A program made the position numbers and the translations under genes. From positions 1 to 64,000 of the forward strand of contig NZ_JBGCCK010000005.1 of NCBI RefSeq assembly GCF_041262525.1: a stretch of 64,000 nucleotides of DNA, given 5' to 3'. Each line of letters begins with the position of its first letter. The stretch's first letter is position 1. This document shows positions 17,058 to 28,547 of the stretch, in pieces. The stretch comes from Streptacidiphilus sp041262525. GTDB lineage: Bacteria > Actinomycetota > Actinomycetes > Streptomycetales > Streptomycetaceae. The notes under the pieces are model-generated. The model did no database searches. It was not told the origin of the DNA and saw only the letters and a list, made by a program, of their open reading frames with translations.

Positions 17058-18326
17058 TCATGTGATCCTGGTGAGCGCTCGGTGCCGGGCCAGCGCCGAG
17101 GCGTCGGTGAGGGTCGCGATCTGGTCGATCACCGCGCGCAGCCGCCCGGCGTCGTCGGCGGCCTCCTCGTAGAGCGTGCGGAAGACCGGATCAAGGCCCT
17201 CGGGCGCAGACCTGACCAGGGCCTGGGCCAGCTCGCCGATCACCACGCGCTGCCGCTGGCGCAGCAGCTCCTGGTCGTCACGCTGCATGACGTAGCGGTC
17301 CGCCACCGCCTTGAGCACGGCGCACTCCAGCCGGACCGTGCGCGGCACGATGAGATCCGCCTGGTAGCGGGTCAGTGGCCCGGGCCCGTGTGCGGCGCGC
17401 GTGGCCGCCTCGGCGGCGGTACAGAAGCGGCCGATCAGCTGACTGGTCATGTCCTTGAGGCGGGCCCGGTCGCGGGCGGAGCCGTTGTAGCTGTGCGGCC
17501 ACCACTCCTCGGCCCGGAGCCGGTCCAGCGCGTCGGCGAACTCGTCCGGGTCGGCGTTGGGCGCGTAGCGGGCGGCGACCTTGCACAGCTCGGCGCGCTC
17601 GGTGCCGGAGGCGAGCGCGGTCGGGTCCAGGTGGCCGGCGTGCAGGCCGTCCTCCACGTCGTGGACCGAGTAGGCGACGTCGTCCGACCAGTCCATCACC
17701 TGCGCCTCGAAGCAGCGCCGGTTCGCGGGCGCGCCCTGCCGCAGCCAGGCGAAGACGCCCTGGTCCTCCTCGTACACGCCGTACTTGTGCGGCAGCTCGG
17801 GGTGCGCGCCGCGCCGCCACGGGTACTTGGTCGCTGCGTCGAGTGTCGCTCTGGTCAGGTTGAGGCCGACGCTGATCGGGCGGCCGTCGGCTTCCGCGTG
17901 CGGGACGAAGCGCTTGGGCTCGAGCCTGGTGAGGATGCGCAGGCTCTGCGCGTTGCCCTCGAAACCGCCGCAGGCCTGGGCGGCCTTGTCCAGGGCCTCC
18001 TCGCCGTTGTGGCCGAAGGGCGGGTGGCCGATGTCGTGCGCGAGGCAGGCCGTCTCGACCAGATCCGGATCACAGCCGAGCGCGGCCCCCAGCTCCCGCC
18101 CGACCTGGGCGCACTCCAGCGAATGCGTGAGCCTGGTCCGCGGGAAGTCGTTCTCCAGCGGGGCGACGACCTGCGTCGTCCCGGCGAGCCTGCGCAGGGC
18201 GGCGGAGTGCAGCACCCGCGCGCGGTCGCGCTGGAACGCGGTGCGGCCGGGACGCTTGTCCGGCTCCTCCACCCAACGCGCCTGCGCGGCGGGGCTGTAG
18301 CTGGTGACCTGCGCGGTTTCGTCCAT
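17058..18326 (-). CDS. dgt: Deoxyguanosinetriphosphate triphosphohydrolase (HD superfamily)
   Basis: A 422-residue HD-domain phosphohydrolase that splits dGTP to deoxyguanosine and triphosphate, adjusting nucleotide pools. The metal-binding histidines and aspartates are visible: RLTHSLECAQVGRELG near residue 64 and CLAHDIGHPPFGHNGEEAL near 95, with a later DWSDDVAYSVHDVEDG segment. The length and motifs fit the type-2 dGTPase of actinobacteria. The ATG at 18326 is chosen; an upstream in-frame ATG at 18356 would add only 10 residues. Confidence 0.92.
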   Translation of the reverse strand: MDETAQVTSYSPAAQARWVEEPDKRPGRTAFQRDRARVLHSAALRRLAGTTQVVAPLENDFPRTRLTHSLECAQVGRELGAALGCDPDLVETACLAHDIGHPPFGHNGEEALDKAAQACGGFEGNAQSLRILTRLEPKRFVPHAEADGRPISVGLNLTRATLDAATKYPWRRGAHPELPHKYGVYEEDQGVFAWLRQGAPANRRCFEAQVMDWSDDVAYSVHDVEDGLHAGHLDPTALASGTERAELCKVAARYAPNADPDEFADALDRLRAEEWWPHSYNGSARDRARLKDMTSQLIGRFCTAAEAATRAAHGPGPLTRYQADLIVPRTVRLECAVLKAVADRYVMQRDDQELLRQRQRVVIGELAQALVRSAPEGLDPVFRTLYEEAADDAGRLRAVIDQIATLTDASALARHRALTRIT

Positions 18327-18398
18327 CCACGCCACGGTAACGCGCTGGGCCGACACGGCGGGTCAGGCTCGCAGTCCGGTGCCCCGTCCGACGTCCGG

Positions 18399-18764
18399 TC
18401 AGGCGCGCAGAAGCCGCCGCCAGCGGGGTAGCTCTGTGACACAGCAGGCCAGCGCGAGAACGGTGACCAGCACGGCGACCCAGCTCCAGAAGAGCAGCCA
18501 GGCGGCAGCGACGGCACCGCCGAGCTCGGCGAGGACCATCACGACGGTCACCTACCCGGGCACGGCGATGACCGTCCCCGGCTTGTCCCCGGGCGTCTGC
18601 AGCACGGCGGGGACGCCGATCAGCAACACGTCCACGCCGATGGCGAGCAGGATCGAGTGCGACCAGAGCGCGATCGGCAACCCGATCCAGCCGACCACCT
18701 CCAGCCCGGCCCGCAGCGCGGTGGCATAGCGCGGCTCGACGTACGGCGCGGCCGCCTGCTCCAT
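18399..18764 (-). pseudogene. Small four-helix membrane protein interrupted by an in-frame TAG
   Basis: From the ATG at 18764 the frame codes for 70 residues with two membrane segments (VVGWIGLPIALW, LLAIGVDVLLIGVPAVL). It then meets TAG at 18554-18552 and continues in the same frame for 50 more residues with two further membrane segments (LAELGGAVAAAWLLFW, VAVLVTVLALACC), ending in WRRLLRA and TGA. The even hydrophobic pattern across the stop shows a single ancestral gene with a nonsense mutation (for example AAG to TAG). A GTG directly after the TAG might allow restart. It lies 72 bp upstream of dgt on the same strand. The family was not recognised. Confidence 0.65.
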
Positions 18765-18907
18765 GGATTCCCCCTCAGCACCGCGCGACGACGTAGCCCC
18801 GCAGCGGATCAGGCTACCGAGCGCACTCCTGCGCCGCTACGAAGATCGAGAGCCCTCTGGACACCGCGGCCCGAGCGCACGGGCACTGCGTGAGCGGACC
18901 CACGGCC

Positions 18908-19240
18908 GGCCGCGAGGCGGTGCCGGCGACCGACTCACGGCAACCGCCCTGCGGGCACAGCGTCAGCGGACCGACGGCCTGCGGTCGGCGGCGAGATACC
19001 CGGGGGCCAGTGCACGGCACGCGCCGCGCAGGCACTGCCTCAGGGCAAAGAGGCGGACGGTGGCTGGCAGCTGGCCGCGAGGCGGGTGCCCGTCGAGCTA
19101 CTCACGGCAGCCGCCCTGCTGCGGGCACAGCGTCAGCGGACCGACCGCCTGCGGACGGCGGCGAGATACCCGCCCGCCGACTCACGGCCCGCGCCGCGCG
19201 GCGCGCAGGCGCAGTGTCAGGGCTGCGAGGCGGACGGCGA
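18908..19240. repeat. Two tandem copies of a ~165-bp unit downstream of the protease gene
   Basis: A unit beginning GGCCGCGAGGCGG occurs at 18908 and again at 19073 (offset 165 bp). Shared blocks include CAGCGTCAGCGGACCGAC, GGCGGCGAGATACCCG and the GAGGCGGACGG end; short fragments of the same motifs occur before 18908. The second copy runs into the last codons of the trypsin-like gene. The 18765-18907 part holds no gene that I can support. The copies differ at about one base in eight, so the duplication is not recent. Confidence 0.7.
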
Positions 19241-20209
19241 AGCCGAAGACGAGCCGGACCCCGGCCCGGGCGGCGTTGCCGCGGCGGACGCCGAGGGCGC
19301 GCCCGCCGCTGCGGCCTGGGTGTAGAGGGCCTGGGCGCGGTCGGCGAAGGCGGCCGAGTAGGAGACGTCGTCCGAGTCGCCGCCCTCCTGGTACCCCCCT
19401 ATCACCCCGACCATGGTCCCCAGGCCGGTCACCGGGTCGATGCCGCGCAGCAGCGGGCCGCCGCTGGTGCCGTCGGTGAACCCGGTGCAGTCGAACTCCG
19501 ACTGCGTCGCGCTGTAGGCCGTCAGCGTGTTCAGGCATGAGATCGGCCGGTCCGTGGCGCCCGGGTAACCGATCACACCCACCGTCATCGGCCGGGCCGC
19601 GCCGAAGGCGATGCGCTCCGCGCCCACCACGTCCTGGATCCGCGCCGCGGCGTCGCCGTCCTTGTGGACCACCACGAAGGCGAAGTCGGAGTCGGGGTCG
19701 CTGTTCGCCGCCCAGTGGGGGTCGACCAGGATCGCGCTGGACTTCCAGATCCCGAAAGGCTGCTGTCCGTCGTGGTAGCCGGGCACGAAGACGACCGGCG
19801 TCACCGTGGAGGTCCCCTGGGCCGGGTCGCTCAGGCAGTGCGCGGCGGTGGCGATCACATCCCCGCCCGGCGAGTCGACGACGCTCGCGGTGCAGAAGTG
19901 GTGACCGAGACCGTTGGAGCCGTCGCCGACGAAGAGGGTGCCGACCGCAGGCAGGCCGAGAAACTCGGCGCTGTGACCGTTCGGGGCGGCCTGCGGCCCG
20001 GCGAGCGTCGCGGGCACCGAGGCACGCGGGCCGGTGAGGCCGCGCGGACCAGCGGGGCCACCGGCCCGGTCCTCGGCCGTTGAGGGTCCCGCTCCGGACG
20101 CGCCCGTCCCGCCATGCACCAGAACCAGCAGGAAGCAGACAACGAAAGCCAACGCTCCAACAGAGCGTGAGATTCGTCGCAGCTGCGCTCGGTCCACCCG
20201 ACGGATCAT
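19217..20209 (-). CDS. Membrane-anchored or secreted trypsin-like serine protease
   Basis: A 330-residue chymotrypsin-fold protease. After a basic N-terminus comes one hydrophobic segment (VGALAFVVCFLLVLVHGG), a Gly/Pro-rich linker, and the protease domain with the triad His in ATAAHC, Asp in DSDFAFV and Ser in DGTSGGPL. A low-complexity Ala/Ser/Pro/Gly tail ends the protein. It is exported, probably staying tethered by the uncleaved helix. The ATG at 20209 places the hydrophobic segment at a usual distance; a longer start at 20308 is possible. The substrate is unknown. The 3' end borders the 165-bp repeats. Confidence 0.85.
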   Translation of the reverse strand: MIRRVDRAQLRRISRSVGALAFVVCFLLVLVHGGTGASGAGPSTAEDRAGGPAGPRGLTGPRASVPATLAGPQAAPNGHSAEFLGLPAVGTLFVGDGSNGLGHHFCTASVVDSPGGDVIATAAHCLSDPAQGTSTVTPVVFVPGYHDGQQPFGIWKSSAILVDPHWAANSDPDSDFAFVVVHKDGDAAARIQDVVGAERIAFGAARPMTVGVIGYPGATDRPISCLNTLTAYSATQSEFDCTGFTDGTSGGPLLRGIDPVTGLGTMVGVIGGYQEGGDSDDVSYSAAFADRAQALYTQAAAAGAPSASAAATPPGPGSGSSSASPSASQP

Positions 20210-20421
20210 AGACAGAGCCCACCAGGACCTGTCGAGCGGCGCGACGTGGCCATTCACAGGTTCTTCGACAGTTCTGTCACGAACGTCCGGGTAAGAGCTC
20301 CCGCTCACCTGTCATCGCTAGCCTGCAAATAGCATGAAGCTGCCTGCGATGCCCGCCGCCGGCGGGCATCCTGACCACCGGGCCTGTCCATCTCCCGATT
20401 GCGAAGCGAAGAGACCCAGAC

Positions 20422-21585
20422 GTGAGCCTCACCGGAACAGCCTTCTTCTACCTGCTCATCATCGCGACCATCGTCGCGGTCGCGGGCACCCTGGTCCTGT
20501 GGGGCATGATCCGGGGACCGCAGTGGCTTCGCTGGACGAGCCGGTTGGCAATGATCGGCGTGTGCCAGTTGACGGCGATCGCGGTGGTCGCGGTCTGGAT
20601 CAACAACGCCAACGGCCTCTACACCTCGTGGGCGGACCTCTTCGGCCAGTCGCAGCAGGCGAACATCCCGATCGCGAGCCAGGACAGGAACCAGGGGCTC
20701 AAGTTCTCCAACGACCGGGCCGGGTTCCAGCGGGCCGGTTTCTACGGCAAGGCGTCGGGCATGGGCGGCGAGATGCTCGTATGGACTCCGCCGCAGTACA
20801 ACGATCCGCAGTTCCGCAGCTACGACTTTCCCGTGATCATGCTGCTCCCCGGTTACCCGGGCAGCCCCTGGTCGTGGATCGGCGGCGGCGGCGTGCCCGG
20901 CGTGCTGGAGCAGATGATGGCGAACGGCACCCTCAAGCCCGCCATCGTGGTGATTCCGAGCATCACCCCCAGCGGCCAGAACACGGACTGCACCGACGTC
21001 GGCAAGGCCAAGAACGGCACCTGGCTCGGCGTCGACGTACCGAACATGATCAAGAGCCAGTTCCGCGTCATCAAGAACGCGCACGGCTGGGGCCTGGTCG
21101 GCTACTCCACCGGCGGTTACTGCGCCCCCAAGCTCACCCTGCAGTACCCGACGACCTTCGGCGCCGCCGTGGGCCTCAGCCCCGACGACTTCCGCGGGGA
21201 CCCGGGGACCATCCGCGACCCGAAGATCAGGGCGACGCAGAACCCGCTGGCCATCGCCGCCCGGGCGAAGAACGCCGACGTGTCGATCCTGCTGGCCACG
21301 AGCAAGAGCGACCGGTTCAGCACCCCGGCCAACGTCGAGGCGCTGCGCAAGGCGGTGAAGTGGCCCGTGCAGATGCCGGCACCCATCGTGCTGAAGGACG
21401 GCGGCCACAACTGGAACACCTGGCGCGGCCTCTATCCGGTGATCTTCCCCTGGCTGAACGATCAGCTCATGGCCCCGCAGATGGCCGCGGCACCGCCCAC
21501 CAGCTCGCCCTCACCGGTCGTGAAGAGCGCGGCCTCCACGATCAGCCTCGGCGTCCTCGCGACGCCGGGCAGGCCCCACAGCTGA
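20422..21585 (+). CDS. Membrane-anchored esterase (esterase D / antigen 85-like alpha/beta-hydrolase)
   Basis: A 387-residue protein with two N-terminal membrane helices (about residues 5-27 and 40-60) and a C-terminal alpha/beta-hydrolase domain facing outside. The nucleophile elbow is GLVGYSTGGYCAP near residue 230, the acid is probably in ATSKSDRF, and the histidine in DGGHNWNTW. The fold resembles the esterase D/mycolyltransferase (antigen 85) group; a mycolyl role is not expected in Streptomyces, so a cell-envelope or acyl esterase is more likely. GTG start at 20422, as the first in-frame start before the first helix. A perfect palindrome follows the stop. Confidence 0.85.
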   Translation: MSLTGTAFFYLLIIATIVAVAGTLVLWGMIRGPQWLRWTSRLAMIGVCQLTAIAVVAVWINNANGLYTSWADLFGQSQQANIPIASQDRNQGLKFSNDRAGFQRAGFYGKASGMGGEMLVWTPPQYNDPQFRSYDFPVIMLLPGYPGSPWSWIGGGGVPGVLEQMMANGTLKPAIVVIPSITPSGQNTDCTDVGKAKNGTWLGVDVPNMIKSQFRVIKNAHGWGLVGYSTGGYCAPKLTLQYPTTFGAAVGLSPDDFRGDPGTIRDPKIRATQNPLAIAARAKNADVSILLATSKSDRFSTPANVEALRKAVKWPVQMPAPIVLKDGGHNWNTWRGLYPVIFPWLNDQLMAPQMAAAPPTSSPSPVVKSAASTISLGVLATPGRPHS

Positions 21586-21601
21586 CGGCTGCCCCCGGCC
21601 C

Positions 21602-21657
21602 CTGATGGCGGTGGCCCTGGTCGACGACACGTCGTCGACCAGGGCCACCGCCATCAG
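21602..21657. terminator. Perfect 56-bp palindrome between convergent genes
   Basis: Left arm 21602-21627 and right arm 21632-21657 are exactly complementary over 26 bp, plus one more pair, leaving a 2-base loop. It begins 17 bp after the esterase stop and ends 11 bp before the PAC2 gene stop. It lacks a T-tract, as is common for Streptomyces terminators, and very probably ends both transcripts. Confidence 0.88.
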
Positions 21658-21667
21658 TCGTTACTCG

Positions 21668-22582
21668 TCACTCGTCCCGGTCGCCGTGCTCCGCCAGGAA
21701 CTCCTCGAACGCGCGGCCGAGCTCGTCCGCGGAGGGCAGCTCGACCGGCTCCGCCAGCAGGTTCTCCCGGTCGGCCGCGCCGGCGACCGCGTCGTACTGC
21801 TGCTCCAGGCCCAGGATCGCGCCGCGCAGCTCCGCGTCGCCCTCGGCGATCTGCTGGTCGATGTCGGCGCGCACGTCGTCCATCCGCTCGCGCAGGCCCG
21901 TGCCGGGCAGCATCAGACCCGTCGCGGACTGGACGGCCTCCAGCGCGGCCACGGCGGCCTGCGGGTAGGGCGTGCGCGCGAGATAGTGCGGGACGTGGGC
22001 GGCGAAGCCGATGACGCCGTGCCCGGCCTCGTCGAGGCGATACTCCAGCATCGCCCCGGCGCTGGCCGGAACCTGGACCTTCTCGAACCAGCGCGGGTGC
22101 GTGCCCAGCAGCTCCTTGCGGTTGCCGTGCGGGGTGAGCCCGACCGGGCGCGTGTGCGGGACGCCCATCGGGACGCCGTGGAAGGTGACCGCGAGGCGCA
22201 CGCCCAGCCGCTCCACGACGTCCTTCACAGCCGCGGCGAAGCGCTCCCACTCGACGTCCGGCTCCGGCCCGGTCAGCAGCAGGAAGGGCGCGCCGACGGC
22301 GTCGTGGACCCGGTACAGATCGATCGTGGGGGCCTCGTAGGAGGCCCAGTGGTCGTGGTCGAAGACCATCACCGGACGGCGGGCCCGGTAGTCCACCAGA
22401 CGGTCGGCGTCGAAGCGGGCGACGAGCCTGCGCTCAGGGTCGTCGAGCAGCTCGGCGACGATCTGCTCTCCGGTCTCGCCCGCGTCCATGAAGCCCTCGA
22501 AGAAGTGCAGCAGGATCGAGGCGTCCGCAGCCAGCTCCTCGGCGTCCGGCTCGAATGCGTACAGCCCCTGCGGTTCCAGCAC
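21668..22582 (-). CDS. PAC2 family protein (proteasome-assembly-chaperone-like)
   Basis: A 304-residue member of the PAC2 family, widely conserved in actinobacteria that have 20S proteasomes. The core covers about residues 5-215 (LLHFFEGFMDAGETGEQI, VTFHGVPMGVPHTRPVGLTPHG, GVIGFAAHVPHYL), followed by an acidic helical tail. The archaeal and eukaryotic relatives help proteasome assembly; the bacterial role is unsettled. GTG start at 22582. No proteasome genes are nearby in the window. Confidence 0.88.
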   Translation of the reverse strand: MLEPQGLYAFEPDAEELAADASILLHFFEGFMDAGETGEQIVAELLDDPERRLVARFDADRLVDYRARRPVMVFDHDHWASYEAPTIDLYRVHDAVGAPFLLLTGPEPDVEWERFAAAVKDVVERLGVRLAVTFHGVPMGVPHTRPVGLTPHGNRKELLGTHPRWFEKVQVPASAGAMLEYRLDEAGHGVIGFAAHVPHYLARTPYPQAAVAALEAVQSATGLMLPGTGLRERMDDVRADIDQQIAEGDAELRGAILGLEQQYDAVAGAADRENLLAEPVELPSADELGRAFEEFLAEHGDRDE

Positions 22583-23050
22583 CTGCGCCCCACTCCCTGT
22601 CCATAGCTGTCCGTTGCCGTCCTGCGACGCGTGTCGCCGTCCGGCGGAAACAGCTTCTTTTACCCTGGTTCAAGCATCCCGGAACGTACGTTCATTCCCC
22701 AACTCGGTGCGCGAATGCCCTCCGCGCGCCCCTCGGACACGCCGTGCACGTCGGATTCGCGCGGCTGGGGTGACTTAGACCCTCAGGCCGGGTATGGTCC
22801 TCTCGCTGCACTCCACTCTCGGCAACCCGCACGCTGCGTGGAGACGGCCCGCACGACCCTCGCTTCGCACCTTGCCTTCACTTGGCCGCCCGCTGTCCTT
22901 CGCGCTCTCGTTTCCTCCTCGGCCATCTTTCGGACACACACTGTCCCCTCGCTCCCCGCGCGCCCCACGGCGAACGCGATCCGTCGCCGTACCCAAAACG
23001 CGCCGGGGGGCAAGTCTCCCGACCCCACCCGCCGAAGGACCTAAGGCCAA
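22583..23050. other. 468-bp non-coding divergent intergenic region
   Basis: Space between the divergent PAC2 and GNAT genes. It should hold both promoters. Short open frames run through it on both strands, but none has a ribosome-binding site or family-like composition, and I see no convincing hairpin. Confidence 0.5.
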
Positions 23051-23737
23051 GTGCCCGTACCCGTCTTCCTCTGCGGCCGCACTGTGCGGCTGGAGCCGCT
23101 CGCCGAGCGGCACATCGAGGCCCTGGCCGCGGCCGCGGCTGAGGACCGCAGCAGCTATGCCTTCACGCCGGTGCCCCATGGCGTCGAGGCGACGGAACGT
23201 TACGTCAACGAAGCGCTGACCGCCCAGGCGGCGGGCCGGGCGCTGCCCTTCGCCACGGTGAGAGCCACCGACGGTGTGGTGGTCGGCTCGACCCGGTTCC
23301 TGGAACTGGACTACTGGCAGGGCCCGGTCATCTGGCCGCCGGCCCCGCGCGGTCCGGTGGGCGACCCGCTGACGGCGATCCCCGACGCCACCGAGATCGG
23401 CGCCACCTGGCTCTCCTCACGGGCCCAGGGCACCGGGATCAACACCGAGGCCAAGCTCCTGATGCTGCGTCACGCGTTCGAGACATGGGGCGTCCGCCGC
23501 GTCTCCATGCGCGCCGACGCCCGCAACGTGCGCTCGCGCGCGGCGATCGAACGCCTCGGCGCCGTCCTGGAGGGCGTGCACCGCATGCACACCCGTGGCC
23601 TCGACGGCATGGTCCGCGGGACGGCCTTCTACAGCATCCTCGACGAGGAATGGCCCGAAGCGCGGACCTCCCTCGAACGCCGCGTCCTGACCGGCCCAAC
23701 CCCGGTCCTGAGCACCCGCCCGCTCATCTCGGCGTAG
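23051..23737 (+). CDS. GNAT family N-acetyltransferase (RimJ/RimL-like)
   Basis: A 228-residue acetyltransferase. RLEPLAERHIEAL begins the fold, GTRFLELDYWQG matches beta-4/5, and the acetyl-CoA loop region is GTGINTEAKLLMLRHAFE followed by RVSMRADARNVRSRAAIERLGAVLEGVHR, the pattern of RimJ/RimL relatives. It transfers acetyl from acetyl-CoA to an amine; the substrate is unknown (protein N-terminus or small molecule). The GTG at 23051 begins just before the first strand, with AAGGA upstream. Repeat C follows about 50 bp after its stop. Confidence 0.87.
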   Translation: MPVPVFLCGRTVRLEPLAERHIEALAAAAAEDRSSYAFTPVPHGVEATERYVNEALTAQAAGRALPFATVRATDGVVVGSTRFLELDYWQGPVIWPPAPRGPVGDPLTAIPDATEIGATWLSSRAQGTGINTEAKLLMLRHAFETWGVRRVSMRADARNVRSRAAIERLGAVLEGVHRMHTRGLDGMVRGTAFYSILDEEWPEARTSLERRVLTGPTPVLSTRPLISA

Positions 23738-23788
23738 CCGAGGTGCCGCCTCCGGCGCGTGGGCGCGACAGGTTAAGACGCAGGGCCG

Positions 23789-23918
23789 GTTGCACCTCCT
23801 CAGGGGCGCGGGGAACTGCGCGAGAAACCACCCTGTGCGGATGGCCCTGCGCGTTCGGCCAGACACCTGCGTGGGTGGCTTGTCGCGCAGTTCCTCGCGC
23901 CCCTGGGGGAGATGCAAC
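23789..23918 (+). repeat. Palindromic intergenic repeat, copy C
   Basis: A 130-bp member of the same family as B: left arm from GTTGCACCTCCTCAGGGGCG, right arm ending CGCGCCCCTGGGGGAGATGC then AAC, with the core CCCTGTGCGGATGGCCCTGC in plus orientation. It sits between the convergent GNAT and lipoprotein genes, its last base abutting the lipoprotein stop codon. The right arm has TTCCTCGCGC where B has TTCCCCGCGC, so the stem has a G-T pair. Confidence 0.88.
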
Positions 23919-24343
23919 TAGCCCTTGACGACGACGGTGACCTTCCAGGTCGCTCCGGAGGCGGTCCCGCTGGTCAGCACCGCCGTGCCGTCCGTCGCGC
24001 CGATGAACATCGCGGGGGTCACCCCGAGCGGCGCGGTCATCACGCCGGTACTCGTCGGGGCGAGGACGCCGTCGCCGGAGGCGTGGACCGGTTGCCACTG
24101 ACCGCCCTTCGCCGCTGTCAGGAAGACGTCCACCCGCTCGCCGCGCGGCAGGCAGTACGCGCCGGTCTGCTGTTCCGTCAGCATCCCCGCCGAGTGCGGG
24201 AGCACCGCGTCCGGCAGCCTCGTGCAGGCCACCGCCTGCGGCGTGGGGACGGCCGTCGGCGGAGTCGACGCAGCCGCGTCGCACGCCGTCGTCGTGACGA
24301 GCAGCAGCAGCGCGGCCGGGCAGAGGCGCAGAACTCGGTTCAC
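23918..24343 (-). CDS. Small secreted lipoprotein, function unknown
   Basis: A 141-residue protein with a hydrophobic signal segment (CPAALLLLVTTTACDA) that ends in a lipobox-like TTAC, so it is probably lipid-anchored outside the membrane. A Thr/Pro linker precedes a beta-rich domain of about 100 residues with two further cysteines (VACTRLP, AYCLPRG). No family is recognised. GTG start at 24343 with GGAGGAG 7 bp upstream. It lies 81 bp downstream of the secreted HEYAE-protein gene on the same strand, possibly cotranscribed. Confidence 0.7.
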   Translation of the reverse strand: MNRVLRLCPAALLLLVTTTACDAAASTPPTAVPTPQAVACTRLPDAVLPHSAGMLTEQQTGAYCLPRGERVDVFLTAAKGGQWQPVHASGDGVLAPTSTGVMTAPLGVTPAMFIGATDGTAVLTSGTASGATWKVTVVVKG

Positions 24344-24424
24344 TGGATACTCCTCCGTGCAATGGCCGAAGGCCGAGCCCGACCCGGGGAGGGCGGCGGA
24401 CTCGGCCTCAGGACTGTGTCAGCG

Positions 24425-25396
24425 TCAGTGCTGGTTCGTCGCGCTGGTGTAGGAGGTCACGCAACCACCCGCACCGCCGCTGAAGTTGTTGCTCCACAGC
24501 GACTGAACTGCGAAGTTCGCGCCGTTCAGGCTGATGATCGAGGACGCACCCTGGCCGCTGGCGATCCAGGCGCACTTGTCGCCGGTCTCGTATCCGGTCG
24601 AGTCCACCCAGCCGCTGCTGGGCGCCGGGTCGGTCAGCGTCTCGGCGTACTCGTGACCGCCGACGATGGTGACACCCTCGGTCGCGCCGTTGACACCGGT
24701 GCCGCCGGTGGCCACGAAGTTCGCGCCACAGCCGGAGCCCGCGTCCGAGACGTACGGCATGTTGGTGTACGGGAGGTCCGCGCCCGTCCCGGTCGTGGTG
24801 TGGTCGTGCCAGGCGCAGTACTGCGTCTTGAAGCCGGAGGGCGAGAGGCCCTGCGGGACGTCGACGATGATCTGGACGTTGTCGCCGGAGACCCCGAAGT
24901 GGGCGGCCGCGCGCACCGCCTCGGCGGCTATCTGCGAGGTGCCGATCCGCTTCGGCGCGGTGACGCCACTGTCGAGCCAGGTGCCGCCGACCGGGTTGGA
25001 CGCCGGGTGCCCGACCGCCGTGCCGGCGCCGTTGCACTGGGTGGTGCCGACGGCCACGCCCTGGCAGTACTGGGTCTGCGAGTTGGACCAGGTGTCACCG
25101 TTGCCGTAGGCGTGCTGGAAGAAGCTCAGCTGCAGCGGGGCCTCACCGGCCGGGTCGTTGGTGACGGTCGAGCCGCTGCCCCACTGGCTGCCCCAGTAGA
25201 CGACGTAGACGGTCGGGCTCGTGACGACGTTGCCACCCTTGTACGCAAGGTTGCCACTGCCGGTGGTGGCGGCCGCGGCGAAGTGGGGGTTCATGTGGTG
25301 CGGCGCGAGCTCGTTGGCGCCGGCAGGTGAGGCGGCGAGCATGGTGGCAGCGGCAAGCGCGGTGGCGCCGGCGGCGACGAGTGCGGAACGAAGCAC
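24425..25396 (-). CDS. Secreted protein with HEYAE motif, possible metallopeptidase-like
   Basis: A 323-residue exported protein: signal peptide cleaved near AASPAGA, then a compact domain starting SPTVYVVYWGSQWG. Later conserved-looking segments are VDVPQGLSP, YCAWHDHT and EGVTIVGGHEYAETLTDP near residue 250, then KCAWI. Such HEYAE-TDP proteins recur in secreted actinobacterial sets and are usually left unnamed. The His-Glu pair is suggestive of metal binding, but no HExxH is present, so catalysis is unproven. Several cysteines probably form disulfides. GTG start at 25396, at the start of the signal peptide; the upstream extension to 25471 looks non-coding. Confidence 0.7.
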   Translation of the reverse strand: MLRSALVAAGATALAAATMLAASPAGANELAPHHMNPHFAAAATTGSGNLAYKGGNVVTSPTVYVVYWGSQWGSGSTVTNDPAGEAPLQLSFFQHAYGNGDTWSNSQTQYCQGVAVGTTQCNGAGTAVGHPASNPVGGTWLDSGVTAPKRIGTSQIAAEAVRAAAHFGVSGDNVQIIVDVPQGLSPSGFKTQYCAWHDHTTTGTGADLPYTNMPYVSDAGSGCGANFVATGGTGVNGATEGVTIVGGHEYAETLTDPAPSSGWVDSTGYETGDKCAWIASGQGASSIISLNGANFAVQSLWSNNFSGGAGGCVTSYTSATNQH

Positions 25397-25625
25397 GGGT
25401 AGTGCCCTTCTCGATGGGGAGCGGGAGGGCTGTGCAACGCCGCTGGCCAAGCGGCTGGATGGTGTCACCACGGTGAAGGGTTGCTCTGGTGTTCCGAGAC
25501 GTTAGTGATCTGACACCCCGTGTTCAAGAGCACGTCCCCCGGCTCAGAGCGAACTCTGAGGCTCCGGAAACAAAGTGTCAGCGCGCCGCAATAAATGACT
25601 CGACATAACGACCCGCAGCACAAAG

Positions 25626-25665
25626 CCGGGGCGGGAACGGACGCCGTTGTCCGTTCCCGCCCCGG
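25626..25665. terminator. Hairpin downstream of ppdK
   Basis: Arms CCGGGGCGGGAACGGA (25626-25641) and TCCGTTCCCGCCCCGG (25650-25665) pair perfectly over 16 bp with an 8-base loop. It lies about 165 bp after the ppdK stop, in the 433-bp gap 25397-25829 that otherwise holds only the promoter of the secreted gene. It is a likely transcription terminator. Confidence 0.85.
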
Positions 25666-25829
25666 CGGGAGTCCGCTGCGGCTACTCTGCGCCGAGCTCC
25701 GCAGCAGACGTTCGGTGCGGGCAGCGCCCCCTCCGTCCTTGCATCAACTCATCCTTGGTCGGGGACGGTGACGATTCGGAGGGGGGTTACCTCGCGCTGG
25801 CACCCGATGAGGGACCGGGTGAGGGTATG

Positions 25830-28547
<2,718 letters not shown>

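Noticed and set aside
14303..17065. Very long plus-strand open frame (920 codons) opposite dnaG and the ferredoxin reductase
   Set aside because: It is the antisense shadow of two well-identified genes; the composition (Arg/Ala/Gly/Val-rich with no domains) reflects high GC, not coding.
18552..18554. TAG read as pyrrolysine or other recoding
   Set aside because: No recoding machinery or structure is visible; a simple nonsense mutation explains it.
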